DNA of 64,000 nucleotides from JARRLC01 sp050290865. GTDB taxonomy: Bacteria; Pseudomonadota; Alphaproteobacteria; Rhizobiales; Rhodomicrobiaceae. Below, in pieces: positions 31,203 to 40,725 of this stretch. Positions within the stretch are counted from its first letter, which is position 1; the number at the start of each line of letters is the position of its first letter. The position numbers and the translations under genes were made by a program. The stretch covers positions 1-64,000 of the forward strand of contig JBNKIW010000002.1 of the NCBI GenBank assembly GCA_050290865.1, given 5' to 3'. The notes below the pieces were generated by a model, which ran no database searches, was not told the DNA's origin, and saw only the letters and a list, made by a program, of their open reading frames with translations.

Positions 31203-32396
31203 TCAGGCGAGAACTTGATGTGTGGCCCGGCCGCTGATCGCGGCACAGGCGGAGGTGATCTTGTCGCAGGCTTCGTGAATTTCGACCTCACTGATGATGA
31301 GTGGCGGTAACAATCTCACAGTATTGTTACCTGCTGAAATGGCCAGCATTTTTTCGTCCCGCAGCGCGTCGACCAGCTCCGCGTTCGGCACACGGCATTT
31401 GAGGCCGAGGAGCAGGCCCTCGCCCCGTATTTCCTCGATTACATCGCCATGGCTGTCCTGGATTTCCGCCAGCTTCTGCTTGAGGAGCAGCGCATTCTGT
31501 CGCACTCGGGCCAGGAATTCCTCGTCCAGCACGATATCGAGCACCGCGTTGCCCACCGCCATCGCCAGCGGATTGCCGCCAAATGTCGAACCGTGGCTGC
31601 CCGCGACCATGCCGGCCGCCGCCGCCTCGGTGGCGAGACACGCGCCCACGGGGAAACCGCCGCCCAGGCCCTTGGCCACACCCATGATGTCCGGCGCGAT
31701 ACCCGCCCATTCATAGGCGAATAGCTTGCCGGTGCGCCCAACGCCCGTCTGCACCTCGTCGAAGACCAAGAGCAGGCCGTGCTCGTCGGCCAGCGCGCGC
31801 AGGCTGCGGAGAAACGGCCATGTCGCGTGCCGCACGCCGCCCTCGCCCTGGATCGGCTCGATGAGGATGGCCGCGGTCTCGTGCGTGATCGCCCGCCTCG
31901 TCGCCTCCAGGTCGCCGAGCGGCACCTGGTCGAAGCCATCCACCATGGGGCCGAAGCCCGCGAGATGCTTCTCCTGACCGCCGGCCGCGATGGTCGCCAG
32001 CGTCCGGCCGTGAAAGGCGCCCTCGAAGGTGATGATGCGATAGCGTTCCGGATGGCCGTTATGGCTGTGAAATTTGCGCGCCGTCTTGATACACGTTTCC
32101 ATCGCCTCGGCGCCGGAATTGCAGAAGAACACGCGGTCGGCGAAGGTTGCGGCCGTGAGCCGCGCGGCGAGCCGCTCCTGTCCGGGGATCCGGTAGAGGT
32201 TCGAGGTGTGCCACAGCTTGCCCGCCTGCTCGGTCAGAGCCTTGACGAGATGCGGGTGCGCGTGGCCCAGCCCCGTCACCGCGACGCCCGCGCCGAAATC
32301 CAGATATCGCTCGCCCGTCTCGGAATAGACGCAGGCACCCTCGCCGCTGACGAAGGCAATATCGGCTCTGGCATAGGTCGGCAGGACGGCTGACAT
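31203..32396 (-). CDS. argD: Acetylornithine aminotransferase
   Basis: A PLP enzyme of arginine synthesis that may also act on succinyldiaminopimelate. The 397-residue form starts [20 protein letters not shown]. The segment [21 protein letters not shown], the PLP lysine in [11 protein letters not shown] and the [17 protein letters not shown] region are typical. The open frame extends 14 codons upstream, over the leader hairpin region, so 32396 is the better start. A promoter and leader hairpin precede it. Confidence 0.96.
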   Translation of the reverse strand: MSAVLPTYARADIAFVSGEGACVYSETGERYLDFGAGVAVTGLGHAHPHLVKALTEQAGKLWHTSNLYRIPGQERLAARLTAATFADRVFFCNSGAEAMETCIKTARKFHSHNGHPERYRIITFEGAFHGRTLATIAAGGQEKHLAGFGPMVDGFDQVPLGDLEATRRAITHETAAILIEPIQGEGGVRHATWPFLRSLRALADEHGLLLVFDEVQTGVGRTGKLFAYEWAGIAPDIMGVAKGLGGGFPVGACLATEAAAAGMVAGSHGSTFGGNPLAMAVGNAVLDIVLDEEFLARVRQNALLLKQKLAEIQDSHGDVIEEIRGEGLLLGLKCRVPNAELVDALRDEKMLAISAGNNTVRLLPPLIISEVEIHEACDKITSACAAISGRATHQVLA

Positions 32397-32410
32397 GGCT
32401 GTTTCGTGGT

Positions 32411-32448
32411 CCCCAAAAACGACAAATGCCGCACCCAAGGCGCGGCAT
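32411..32448 (-). promoter_or_regulatory. Leader hairpin upstream of argD, possible attenuator
   Basis: In the predicted argD leader, ATGCCGC and GCGGCAT form a perfect 7-bp stem with a 9-base loop (32426-32448), followed by TTGTCGTTTTTGG. The T tract starts 5 bases after the stem, so termination is possible but not ideal. It could attenuate the arg operon. No leader peptide rich in Arg codons was found. Confidence 0.4.
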
Positions 32449-32461
32449 CCTTGACAGAACG

Positions 32462-32490
32462 ATCATTCAGCGATTGCCGGAGGCTGTCAA
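32462..32490 (-). promoter_or_regulatory. argDF promoter
   Basis: On the minus strand TTGACA (32490-32485) and AATGAT (32467-32462) are separated by exactly 17 bases. Transcription would start about 60 bases before argD and include the leader hairpin. The -35 is a perfect consensus. Confidence 0.65.
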
Positions 32491-32854
32491 TTGGCACAAA
32501 AGACACAGTGAGGCGAAAAACCGGCACTGCGAGGGAAGGTTAATCATTCGTTTATTTGTCATCACCATCAAGGCATGCCATTATCAGGGTGGCGTTAAGA
32601 CGGTGCGAGGTTGAGTTTTCCCGCCGTCTTCATTGTTGTATGTCATCGCCATCCAGTAGCGCGTAACAGTCAGTTTTTGTCCCGCTCACTGGGTTTCCAG
32701 CCAAGTAAAGAGTCACCGTTTCAGTAAGCGTAACCGGGCTTGTGCTCCGCGTGGCCGCGTCTCATTCGCATGTTTTGCGTCTGGAGTCTGTCGCCGCGGA
32801 CATTTGAGCCTGCGCCTACATCAATTTCGCTTGGATGCACGAGGAGGCAGTGTA
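32491..32854. promoter_or_regulatory. gcrA upstream region with two GANTC sites
   Basis: GAGTC occurs at 32710-32714 and 32784-32788 in the 150 bases before gcrA. GANTC is the site of the CcrM methyltransferase, and GcrA acts at methylated promoters in alphaproteobacteria, so autoregulation is plausible. A 7-bp hairpin (32597-32603 with 32624-32630) lies in the middle. No gene was seen. Confidence 0.5.
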
Positions 32855-33385
32855 ATGGGGTGGACTGAAGAACGCGTCGAGCTGCTCAAGAAGCTGTGGG
32901 CCGACGGGCTTAGCGCGAGCCAGATCGCAGGCCGTCTCGGCGGCATCACACGGAACGCCGTTATCGGCAAAGTACACCGGCTGGGCCTTGCGGGCCGCGC
33001 CACCACGTCCAGAATGCGGTCGCCGCGCCTGCGCCGTCACGTCGTCCATGCGCCCACGCGGCCCGCTCCTGCGGCGCGCGTTCAGTTGCGCACGCACGGC
33101 AACACGGCGCTGAAGCCGGTCTTCGCGCCCGTCGAACAGAAGATGCCCGCGCTGGCGCTCGTTCCCTCGCCGGTCGAGGAACTCAACGCCCCGGCGGTGC
33201 TGCGCGTCGATCTTCTCGACCTGAAGGAATGCATGTGCCGCTGGCCTATCGGCGACCCGCAATCCGAGGATTTCCATTTCTGCGGCCGGCAGAAGCAGAG
33301 CGGTAGTTCCTATTGCGAGCATCATTCGCGCATTGCTTTTCAGCCGATAACGCGCCGGAGCGGCGGCAAGACCGAAAAAAAATAG
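32855..33385 (+). CDS. gcrA: GcrA cell-cycle regulator
   Basis: GcrA is a sigma70 cofactor that activates genes at methylated GANTC promoters. The 176-residue protein begins with the GWTEERVELLKKLWADGLSA helix-turn-helix, continues with SQIAGRLGG and ITRNAVIGKVHRLGLAGRA, and ends with the sigma-interacting module (CMCRWPIGDP, FHFCGRQKQ, SYCEHHSRIAF). A GAGGAGG box precedes the ATG. A strong terminator follows the gene. Confidence 0.97.
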   Translation: MGWTEERVELLKKLWADGLSASQIAGRLGGITRNAVIGKVHRLGLAGRATTSRMRSPRLRRHVVHAPTRPAPAARVQLRTHGNTALKPVFAPVEQKMPALALVPSPVEELNAPAVLRVDLLDLKECMCRWPIGDPQSEDFHFCGRQKQSGSSYCEHHSRIAFQPITRRSGGKTEKK

Positions 33386-33447
33386 CGGCGTCGGCTGGGC
33401 CTGCCTCCGGCGGGGTTGAGGCGGGCCCAATGAACAACGCGGGGGGT

Positions 33448-33494
33448 GAGAGCCGGAGGCCTTGAGGGCAGGTGCTTCCGGCTCTCCTTTTTTG
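33448..33494 (+). terminator. Intrinsic terminator of gcrA
   Basis: GAGAGCCGGA (33448-33457) and TCCGGCTCTC (33477-33486) form a perfect 10-bp stem followed by CTTTTTTG. This is a strong rho-independent terminator. Confidence 0.9.
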
Positions 33495-33599
33495 CTTCTC
33501 CGAAATTTAGGCGGCATAAGAAGTGCCTGCGCGGCGCTTGCATCCGCGTGGGCCGCGGGTTCATAGTCTGGCATCCTACCAGTATAGAGTACCGGCACA

Positions 33600-34115
33600 A
33601 TGGACCAGCCTCAGTTCGAGCGTATCCACGGGGACAAGCTCCAGCCTCCGCCACCACCTCCTATCCCGCAGATGGCGCTGATCTGGCTGGGCGGTTTTCT
33701 GGGCATCGCGGCCATTGCCAGTCTTTCAGACGTCGCCCACCTGCCGCTTCTGGTCACGTCGTTCGGCTCGTCCTGCGTGCTGATCTTCTGCTATCCGGAC
33801 AGCCCGCTTTCGCAGCCGCGCAACGTCGTCGGCGGTTATCTGGTCACCACGACGATCGGTCTCGCCGTTTCCCATACGCTGGGGACGAGCTGGTGGGCCA
33901 TGGCGCTGGCGGTCGCGACGTCGATTACCGCCATGCAGATCACCAGGACGATCCACCCTCCGGCCGGTTCCAACCCGCTGACCGTGATGCTGGATCACGC
34001 GTCATGGTCCTTTCTGCTGACGCCGACACTCGCCGGTGTGGTGGCGCTACAGGTGGTCGCGCTGGCGTATCACGCGTGGATCACCCGGCACTCCTACCCG
34101 AAATACTGGCTGTGA
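33600..34115 (+). CDS. HPP-family membrane protein
   Basis: The 171-residue protein has about four membrane helices after a proline-rich N-terminus. Diagnostic motifs are LVTSFGSSCVLIF, SQPRNVVGGYL and the eponymous RTIHPPAGSNPL. Related HPP proteins are integral membrane proteins, some implicated in nitrite transport, but the role here is unknown. It is monocistronic between the gcrA terminator and a convergent gene. Confidence 0.88.
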   Translation: MDQPQFERIHGDKLQPPPPPPIPQMALIWLGGFLGIAAIASLSDVAHLPLLVTSFGSSCVLIFCYPDSPLSQPRNVVGGYLVTTTIGLAVSHTLGTSWWAMALAVATSITAMQITRTIHPPAGSNPLTVMLDHASWSFLLTPTLAGVVALQVVALAYHAWITRHSYPKYWL

Positions 34116-34125
34116 GCGCACGGTA

Positions 34126-35892
34126 TCAGCGCGCCGCAGCAGGGCGCCCCCCCCGGTTGATCTGGTTCGACTGGATCTCCTCGTCCGTCATCTCGCGGTA
34201 GTGGATCGGCTTGTCGGCCGGAGCGGTGATCCGATAGCCGAAAGCGATCTGCTTCTCCTCGTCCGGCTCGGCCTGCATCTGCCACAGCATGGTGCCGCGC
34301 CGGTCGTTGACATCCTTCTTCGTGGGCTGCGGCCCGCTGGTCATGGTGAATTCGACCTTGATGTCCTCATGCATCGGCACCGGCATGCGGTCGAGGATCT
34401 GCATTTTCACCGCACGCGCATGCAGATTCTTCACGGTGATGGAGAAGCTGCGCTCCTCCACGCGCGACGTCGTGAAGGTGCCGACCGACCCCTTCTTGTC
34501 TTCGCGGACGACGCGGCGGACTTTCACGCGCTCATCGGCGCCGAAGCCGAGTTCGAACTCTTCGCCGGGCGAGAGTTGCGGGAACTGGCCAGTGCCGACA
34601 TAGACGCCGTCGCGCAGGAGCGACACCTGCCCCGGCAGGACGGGCGAGGATGATTTGGGTAGCGTCAGGCTGGCGTAGAGATAGGCGGCGTGGTCCAGAC
34701 GCGGCACGGTGCGCACAAGGAGTGCGGGCTCCACTTCCTCAGCCATGATCTGCAGACGCTTGGCCTCGCCATTGGCTTTGATCGTGGCGCGGCCGGGAAT
34801 GTCGTAGACCGCCTGAAAGCTGGATGCGACGGTCTGGGGCGCGCCTTCCTTGGCGACGAGCACCTTCTTGATCTTGATGATCTTTTCCTTGTTGGCGAAG
34901 AAGTCGCCGCTCTGTTTGGTAACGATCTCTTTGCTGACGGTCGGCGGCGACGGCCAGCTGTCGCCGCCACGCCCGCCCACCTTCAGTTGCGCGGCGCCGA
35001 AATCGACGCTCAGCATGTTGAGGTCGGGCGCCGCCGTGGCGGTGTCGGGCCGCGTCGTGGACAGGGCCAGCGTTACGTTTTCCCAATCTTCGCCGCTCGT
35101 CTGCGCGATGCTGGCATAGCGGGCGATCGACAGTTTGCGTTTGGCCCCCTGTTCGTCGCCCGTGGTCAGGCGGGCGTCGTAAAAAGCCGTCCAGGAAGCC
35201 ACGGTCACCTGATAACGGATCGTGAGCGTTGCCTCCAGCGGCTCGGTGGCCTTGATATGGATGCGCATCTCCATCCGGTCCTGGCTCTTGCCGCCGGCGG
35301 CCGCCAGTTCCTTCTTCAGATCCTTGATCTGGCGATCCAACTCGCGACGTTTGAGCCGGGCTTCGCGCGCCGTCTTGCCCAGTTCGGTCATGCGCGTGCC
35401 GATGAGGTCGTAAATCGCGATCCAGTCCTCGCGCGGGCCGGACGAACTGCCGGTGCCCTGCGTCCGCGGCAGCCGTTCCAGGTTTCGCAGATATCTCTTC
35501 TGCTCGCGCGCCACTTTCACCACATCGCCGAGTTCGCTGTAGCGGTCGCGGAGTGCCTGGATCTGGTCTTCGAGCTTCTTGCGCGCCGATTGCGTCACCG
35601 CCGGATCGGTGCTCGGCAGTTCCACGCGGTGCGCATCGACCGACATGATCTTTAGCGGCCCCCCCGCCTCGGCCTCGACGCGGATCGAGCCGGGGACCGC
35701 CTGCCCGGTGGCGTCGTTGACGAGCACCGTCTGCTCGCCAGCCACCAGTTTCGCCTTCAGCGTGCGCGTGATTTCCGCGCCGGAGGGAAACACCGTGACG
35801 GCCTCAATTCGGGAAGCCGCGGGGATATCGGCCGCCGCGGCTTGGCCACCAACAGCCAGGATCAGAACAATCATTACGCTGAGCACGCGCAT
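34126..35892 (-). CDS. MuiA-like secreted protein (DUF4140/DUF4139)
   Basis: The 588-residue form starts MRVLSVMIVLILAVGGQAAA, a signal peptide, with an AAGAGG box 5 bases before the ATG. The N-terminal domain (RIEAVTVFPSGAEITRTLKA) fits DUF4140, followed by a coiled-coil region (about 100-190) and the DUF4139 beta domain (VTVASWTAFYDARL, DWENVTLALSTTRP). Proteins of this layout are called mucoidy inhibitor A, with function largely unknown, probably at the cell envelope. It is divergent from the hydrolase gene at 36126. Confidence 0.85.
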   Translation of the reverse strand: MRVLSVMIVLILAVGGQAAAADIPAASRIEAVTVFPSGAEITRTLKAKLVAGEQTVLVNDATGQAVPGSIRVEAEAGGPLKIMSVDAHRVELPSTDPAVTQSARKKLEDQIQALRDRYSELGDVVKVAREQKRYLRNLERLPRTQGTGSSSGPREDWIAIYDLIGTRMTELGKTAREARLKRRELDRQIKDLKKELAAAGGKSQDRMEMRIHIKATEPLEATLTIRYQVTVASWTAFYDARLTTGDEQGAKRKLSIARYASIAQTSGEDWENVTLALSTTRPDTATAAPDLNMLSVDFGAAQLKVGGRGGDSWPSPPTVSKEIVTKQSGDFFANKEKIIKIKKVLVAKEGAPQTVASSFQAVYDIPGRATIKANGEAKRLQIMAEEVEPALLVRTVPRLDHAAYLYASLTLPKSSSPVLPGQVSLLRDGVYVGTGQFPQLSPGEEFELGFGADERVKVRRVVREDKKGSVGTFTTSRVEERSFSITVKNLHARAVKMQILDRMPVPMHEDIKVEFTMTSGPQPTKKDVNDRRGTMLWQMQAEPDEEKQIAFGYRITAPADKPIHYREMTDEEIQSNQINRGGRPAAAR

Positions 35893-36125
35893 CGAAACCT
35901 CTTGAAGGGATTGCCGTTTCGTCAGGTGCAGCACTGTCAGGCCCCAACATGTCACCACTGTGGCCTTCGCGTTAAGCCCCCGTTCAGATACAGCGGCTGA
36001 GACTGCTGCTCCTCCGGCGGCCCGCGACCCGGTTGCGCTTGCGCGGCGCGTGCGGACTGTGTAGGAAAAAGCGCGCGGCGCCAATCTGGCGGGCGTTTGT
36101 TGCGGTGATTTCGGAGGAACCTGTC

Positions 36126-37145
36126 ATGGGGGAAAGCTTCAGGGGCGGTTCGGGCAAAAGGAATTACCGGCTCACGCCCGAAGGTATGGGCAAGACCGTT
36201 GGTGATGCGATGTACGAGGCCGTCACCAACCGCGCGCAGCAGCCCTCCGCCTCGCCCGGTTCGCTCGCCGGATGGGAAGTCTCGCCGCAGGCGCCGATCC
36301 TGCCGGATGAATCCAGCGTGACCTGGCCGATGCCCGTGGAGCGTTTCCAGTACGGCCATTTCCTCGCGCCCGGCGATGTCATTCTGTCCAGCCGTTTGGA
36401 AAGCTTCTTCTCATTCCTCACGCGCACCTTCGACCACAGCCGCTTCGCGCACGCCGCGCTGACCTTCGTGACGCCGCACTCTTACCAAGCGGTCGATCGG
36501 TCCTACCTCATCGAAGCCACTTTCAGCGGCGTCGATCTGAATTCGTTTTCGGAAATCGTCGCGCCGAGCAAGGTTTACCAGGATACCAAAGACAAGCCGC
36601 GCTATATCGTCGGCATCAAGCGGCTCGAGGCCGACTGGTTCACACACGAAATGCGGCCTCTGGTGGGCGGACGCATGTTGCGTTACATCAAGGATGATGA
36701 TTATAATTTCGCGTTGCTCGCCGCGCTGGCCGCTGACCGCTCGAAATGGTTCTTCCGCCTGCGCGACAAGCTTTTCGGGCGTGCGCCAACCATCAAGGAT
36801 TACCTGAAAAGATCCAAGAGGTTCGCCCCCATCGACTTCATCTGCTCCGGTTTCGTCCAGTTCGCCTATGTCGATATGGTGCGGGCCGCCGTGGAGGAGG
36901 GGCTGCTGTCGCCGGACATGGCGGAGATGGCCCATCAGGATGTCATGTTCGCGCCGTGGGTGTCGTCGCAGACGTCCATGGAGGAACTGATGGCGGTGAA
37001 GCCGCTGGAGCTGGCGAGCAGCGAGCGGTTGAAGTGGAAGTATCTGATTTATGGCGGCGAGGTGCACAAGGTTTCGACCGAGCAGGAAGTCAACGACTTC
37101 TTCGACAAGGTCAATGCCGACAGGCACGGCCGGTACAAACCCTGA
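36126..37145 (+). CDS. Permuted papain-like (YiiX/LRAT clan) hydrolase
   Basis: The 339-residue protein has no clear signal peptide. It shows FLAPGDVILSSR (79-90), a histidine in FDHSRFAHAALTF (His104 or His109), and a late cysteine in FICSGFVQFAY (Cys240). This His-first, Cys-last order is typical of permuted NlpC/P60-like enzymes such as YiiX, which act on amide or thioester bonds in lipids or peptidoglycan. The ATG has a GGAGGA box. It precedes nadE by 18 bases. Catalysis is inferred from the motif order only. Confidence 0.7.
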   Translation: MGESFRGGSGKRNYRLTPEGMGKTVGDAMYEAVTNRAQQPSASPGSLAGWEVSPQAPILPDESSVTWPMPVERFQYGHFLAPGDVILSSRLESFFSFLTRTFDHSRFAHAALTFVTPHSYQAVDRSYLIEATFSGVDLNSFSEIVAPSKVYQDTKDKPRYIVGIKRLEADWFTHEMRPLVGGRMLRYIKDDDYNFALLAALAADRSKWFFRLRDKLFGRAPTIKDYLKRSKRFAPIDFICSGFVQFAYVDMVRAAVEEGLLSPDMAEMAHQDVMFAPWVSSQTSMEELMAVKPLELASSERLKWKYLIYGGEVHKVSTEQEVNDFFDKVNADRHGRYKP

Positions 37146-37163
37146 CAAATCGGGCTTGGCCCA

Positions 37164-38834
37164 ATGACCGGCTCAAACGCAAAGCTGAGGATTGCGCTGG
37201 CACAGCTCAATCCCGTGGTCGGCGATATCGGCGGCAACGTCGCGCTCGCCCGCTCCGCGCGTGCCGAGGCGGCGGCGCTGGGGGCCGAACTCGTCGTTTT
37301 CTCCGAGCTGTTCCTGACCGGATATCCGCCTGAAGACCTCATTCTCAAGCCTGCCTTCATCCGGGCCGCCCGAGAAGCCGCCGAGGCGCTGGCCGCGGAG
37401 ACGGCGGATGGCGGCCCCGCTCTTCTCCTCAGCGTCCCCTGGCCGGGCACGAACCGCCCGCGCAATTCGGTGGCGCTGCTCGATGGCGGCGAGGTGCAGG
37501 CCGTGCGCCACAAGGTGGACCTGCCGAATTATGGCGTGTTCGATGAAAAGCGCGTCTTCGAGGAGGGACCGGTGCCGGGCCCGCTCAATTTCCGCGGCGT
37601 GCGGATCGGTGTCCCCATCTGCGAGGACATATGGACGGCGGATGTCTGCGAATGCCTCGCGGAGACTGGCGCGGAATTGCTGCTGTCGCCCAACGGTTCG
37701 CCCTTCTCGCGCACCAAATACGGTATTCGCATGGGCCACGCCACGTCGCGCGTGAGCGAAACGGGCCTGCCGCTTGCCTATGTCAATCAACTCGGCGGAC
37801 AGGACGAACTGGTCTTCGACGGCGCATCCTTCGTCGTCAATCCCGGCGGCGCGGTGGCCGTGCAGATGCCCGCATGGGAACCGGCGGTCACGCTGACGGA
37901 GTGGACGAAGGGGGCGCAAGGGTGGCGCTGTGAGCCGGGGCCACTTGCCGAGTTGCAGAAAGGGGACGATGCCGCCTACCGCGCCTGCGTGCTGGGCCTG
38001 CGCGACTACGTCAACAAGAGCGGCTTTCCCGGTATTGTGCTGGGCCTGTCCGGCGGCGTCGACTCGGCCCTGTGCGCCGCCATGGCGGTCGATGCGCTAG
38101 GACCGGAGCGCGTTCACTGCGTCATGATGCCCTACCGCTATACCTCCGCCGATTCATTGAGCGACGCGGCGGCCTGCGCGCGCGCGCTCGGCGTGCGCTA
38201 CGATACAGTGCCGATCGCGGAGGCGGTCGAAGGCTTCGGCCACGCCTTGCATCCGCTGTTCCAGAATCTGACACCCGATATCACCGAGGAGAACCTGCAG
38301 TCGCGCGCCCGTGGCACCGTCCTGATGGCGATTTCCAACAAGTTCGGCGCCATGGTCGTGACGACGGGGAACAAGTCCGAGGTTTCCGTCGGTTACGCCA
38401 CGCTGTACGGCGATATGAACGGCGGGTTCAACCCCATCAAGGACCTGTACAAGATGCAGGTCTACGCCCTGTGCCGCTACCGCAACGCCACGCGCCCGGC
38501 AGGCTGTCTCGGCCCCGGCGGCGAAGTCATCCCTGTGAACATCATCACCAAGGCGCCGTCGGCTGAGCTGCGCGATGACCAGAAGGACCAGGATTCGCTG
38601 CCGCCCTATGACGCGCTCGACGACATTCTCGAATGCCTCGTGGACCGCGAGATGCCGCTGCATGACATCATCCAGCGCGGGCATGCGCCGGATGTTGTGA
38701 AAAGGGTGGAGCGTCTGCTCTATATCGCCGAATACAAGCGCCGTCAGGCCGCGCCCGGTGTTAAGATTACCGACCGGAATTTCGGCCGCGATCGCCGCTA
38801 CCCGATCACAAACAAGTTTCGCGAGACGATTTAG
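37164..38834 (+). CDS. nadE: Glutamine-dependent NAD+ synthetase
   Basis: The enzyme amidates deamido-NAD+, using glutamine hydrolysed by its own nitrilase domain. The N-terminal amidase domain contains the catalytic Glu in FSELFLTGYPPED, Lys in HKVDLPNYGVFDEKR and Cys in GVPICEDIWTA. The C-terminal synthetase domain carries the ATP-PPase P-loop GLSGGVDSALCA and the TTGNKSEVSVGYATLYGD segment. The total of 556 residues fits the two-domain type. Confidence 0.97.
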   Translation: MTGSNAKLRIALAQLNPVVGDIGGNVALARSARAEAAALGAELVVFSELFLTGYPPEDLILKPAFIRAAREAAEALAAETADGGPALLLSVPWPGTNRPRNSVALLDGGEVQAVRHKVDLPNYGVFDEKRVFEEGPVPGPLNFRGVRIGVPICEDIWTADVCECLAETGAELLLSPNGSPFSRTKYGIRMGHATSRVSETGLPLAYVNQLGGQDELVFDGASFVVNPGGAVAVQMPAWEPAVTLTEWTKGAQGWRCEPGPLAELQKGDDAAYRACVLGLRDYVNKSGFPGIVLGLSGGVDSALCAAMAVDALGPERVHCVMMPYRYTSADSLSDAAACARALGVRYDTVPIAEAVEGFGHALHPLFQNLTPDITEENLQSRARGTVLMAISNKFGAMVVTTGNKSEVSVGYATLYGDMNGGFNPIKDLYKMQVYALCRYRNATRPAGCLGPGGEVIPVNIITKAPSAELRDDQKDQDSLPPYDALDDILECLVDREMPLHDIIQRGHAPDVVKRVERLLYIAEYKRRQAAPGVKITDRNFGRDRRYPITNKFRETI

Positions 38835-38881
38835 TCCGGGTGCGCCGGGACGATGTCCGCCCAAAAAGGGCAGGCGTCGGC

Positions 38882-38918
38882 GTGTTTCTGTCCTTCCCCG
38901 CGGAAGCGGGATCCAGTC
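38882..38918. repeat. REP-like palindromic repeat, copy 3
   Basis: TTCCCCGCGGAAGCGGGATC followed by CAGTC matches the palindromic repeat at 5461 and 30161. It lies between nadE and the chosen gltX start, which argues that the open codons before TTG 38937 are not translated. Confidence 0.55.
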
Positions 38919-38936
38919 AATGCGGGAGCTGAGCTG

Positions 38937-40304
38937 TTGGCGGGCAAAAAGAAGACGTCAAAACCGAAGACCCCCATCGTCCGTTTCGCGCCGAGCCCGA
39001 CGGGCCTCATCCACATCGGCAATCTGCGCACGGCGCTGTTCAACTGGCTGTTCGCGAAGGCGCGGGGCGGCACCTTCATCCTGCGTTTCGACGACACCGA
39101 CCTGGAGCGCAGCCGCGAGGACTATGTTGAGGGCATCCGCACCGACCTGCGCTGGCTCGGCTTGGCGTGGGACATCGAGGCGCGGCAGTCGGAACGCTTC
39201 GCCAAGTATGCCGCCGCGGTGGAGACGTTGAGGGCCGCCGGCCGCCTCTACCCCTGCTACGAGACGCAGGAGGAGCTGGAACGCCGCCGCAAACGCCAGC
39301 TTTCCCGCGGTGCGCCCCCCGTTTACGACCGCGCCGCGCTGAAACTGACGGAAGAGGACCGCGCAAAACTGGAGGCGGAAGGCCGCCAGCCGCACTGGCG
39401 CTTTTTGCTCGAAGACCGCACCGTGGCGTGGCACGACCTGATCCGCGGCGACCAGACCATCGAGGCGTCCTCGCTTTCCGACCCCGTGCTGATACGCGCG
39501 GACGGCAGCTATCTCTACACCCTGCCGAGCGTGATGGACGACATCGACTTCGGCATAACGCACATCATTCGCGGCGAGGATCACGTCGCCAACACCGGCG
39601 TACAGATACAGCTTTTCGAGACGCTCGGGGGCCGGCCGCCACAATTCGCGCACCACAGCCTGCTGGTCAGTGCCGATGGACAGGCGCTTTCGAAACGGCT
39701 TGGCTCTCTCTCTATTCAGTCGTTTCGCGAGGAGGGACTGGAGCCGCTCGCCGTCCTCAGCCATTCGGCGACCGTCGGCACCTCGCATGCGGTGGCTCCC
39801 TATAAGAGTTTGACCGCACTTGCGGAACTGTTCGAGTTTGACAAACTATCGCGTGCACCGGCGCGTTTCGACATCGAAGAGTTGCGGGCGCTGAACGCAA
39901 AGCTGCTCCAGAATCTCGATTATGACGACGTCGCGCCACGTCTTGCGGCAGACGGCATAGGCGGTGGCCGGGCATTCTGGGAGGCCGTCCGCGCCAATTT
40001 GCGCCGTTTCGCGGAGGCAGGAGACTGGTGGGGCGTCGTCGAGGGCCCGATTGATCCCGTGATTGCGGAAGGTGGCCTGCCCGAGGTGGCGCGGAGTGTG
40101 CTGCCGTCAGAACCTTGGGCTGCGACGACGTGGAATGAGTGGACTGACGCCGTGAAGGCCGAGACGGGCGCCAAGGGCAAGGCCCTGTTTCAGCCGCTGA
40201 GGCTGGCCCTGACAGGGCGCGAGCACGGGCCCGAATTGAAAGCGCTTCTGCCCCTGATCGGGCGGAAGAAGGTTGCTGAACGGCTGAAAGGGCGGAGGGC
40301 CTGA
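38937..40304 (+). CDS. gltX: Glutamyl-tRNA synthetase
   Basis: The class I synthetase has the HIGH-type HIGN motif in [20 protein letters not shown], the FDDTDLERS element, and the KMSKS-type motif [11 protein letters not shown] choose TTG 38937 (455 residues) because GGGAG lies 9 bases upstream and the 28 codons before it coincide with a REP-like repeat; an ATG at 38853 lacks a ribosome binding site. Many alphaproteobacteria carry two GluRS genes, and one may also charge tRNA-Gln. This copy has a typical alpha-helical anticodon-binding domain. Whether it discriminates cannot be read by eye. Confidence 0.94.
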   Translation: MAGKKKTSKPKTPIVRFAPSPTGLIHIGNLRTALFNWLFAKARGGTFILRFDDTDLERSREDYVEGIRTDLRWLGLAWDIEARQSERFAKYAAAVETLRAAGRLYPCYETQEELERRRKRQLSRGAPPVYDRAALKLTEEDRAKLEAEGRQPHWRFLLEDRTVAWHDLIRGDQTIEASSLSDPVLIRADGSYLYTLPSVMDDIDFGITHIIRGEDHVANTGVQIQLFETLGGRPPQFAHHSLLVSADGQALSKRLGSLSIQSFREEGLEPLAVLSHSATVGTSHAVAPYKSLTALAELFEFDKLSRAPARFDIEELRALNAKLLQNLDYDDVAPRLAADGIGGGRAFWEAVRANLRRFAEAGDWWGVVEGPIDPVIAEGGLPEVARSVLPSEPWAATTWNEWTDAVKAETGAKGKALFQPLRLALTGREHGPELKALLPLIGRKKVAERLKGRRA

Positions 40305-40582
40305 TTGGCTGCGGGTGTCCTATCGCGCCCGTGAATAGCTGGTCGCACACACCCGCTTGAAGCAAGAGACGAGCCAACTGAAGGTCTGTCATGGTCTGGA
40401 TAGACAGTGAAAGTACGAGGCGCCGGAGACGGACGCGGGACGCTGCGGCGAGGTTTTTCCAAACCGGCTTGGCGAACCCTGCCGGACGTGCCATCTTGCC
40501 GCCCACAAATGCCTGCACCAGAAGGCGGAGTGATTTCAATTTCTTGAGTGGCCAGAACGAACGTTGACCAGCGCGATTTCCC
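40305..40582. other. Intergenic region, possible gene remnant, no supported gene
   Basis: Nearly 280 bases after gltX carry no convincing gene. A minus-strand frame here continues into the back of gltX, and only its first part lies outside that gene. I see no domain in it. Confidence 0.4.
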
Positions 40583-40610
40583 TGTGGCCCGGGACAGGCC
40601 ACCTTTTTTT
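40583..40610 (+). terminator. Intrinsic terminator 280 bases after gltX
   Basis: GTGGCC (40584-40589) pairs with GGCCAC (40597-40602), followed by CTTTTTTT. It is a good rho-independent terminator. It is unusually far from the gltX stop, so an unnoticed short transcript may lie between. Confidence 0.8.
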
Positions 40611-40725
40611 GGCTAAGCTAGCGGACGGCCATATGGGAAGGTCGCAGCGCCGGAGCGCCGGACCGCGTCCCCGGAGATGGCGCATTTTTCGCGAAGATGC
40701 GAAGGTGGCCGGCGCGGCCCCCGGG

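Noticed and set aside
39757..40602. A 281-codon minus-strand frame at the end of gltX
   Set aside because: Most of it is antisense to gltX. The free part has no recognisable domain and no good start signal.
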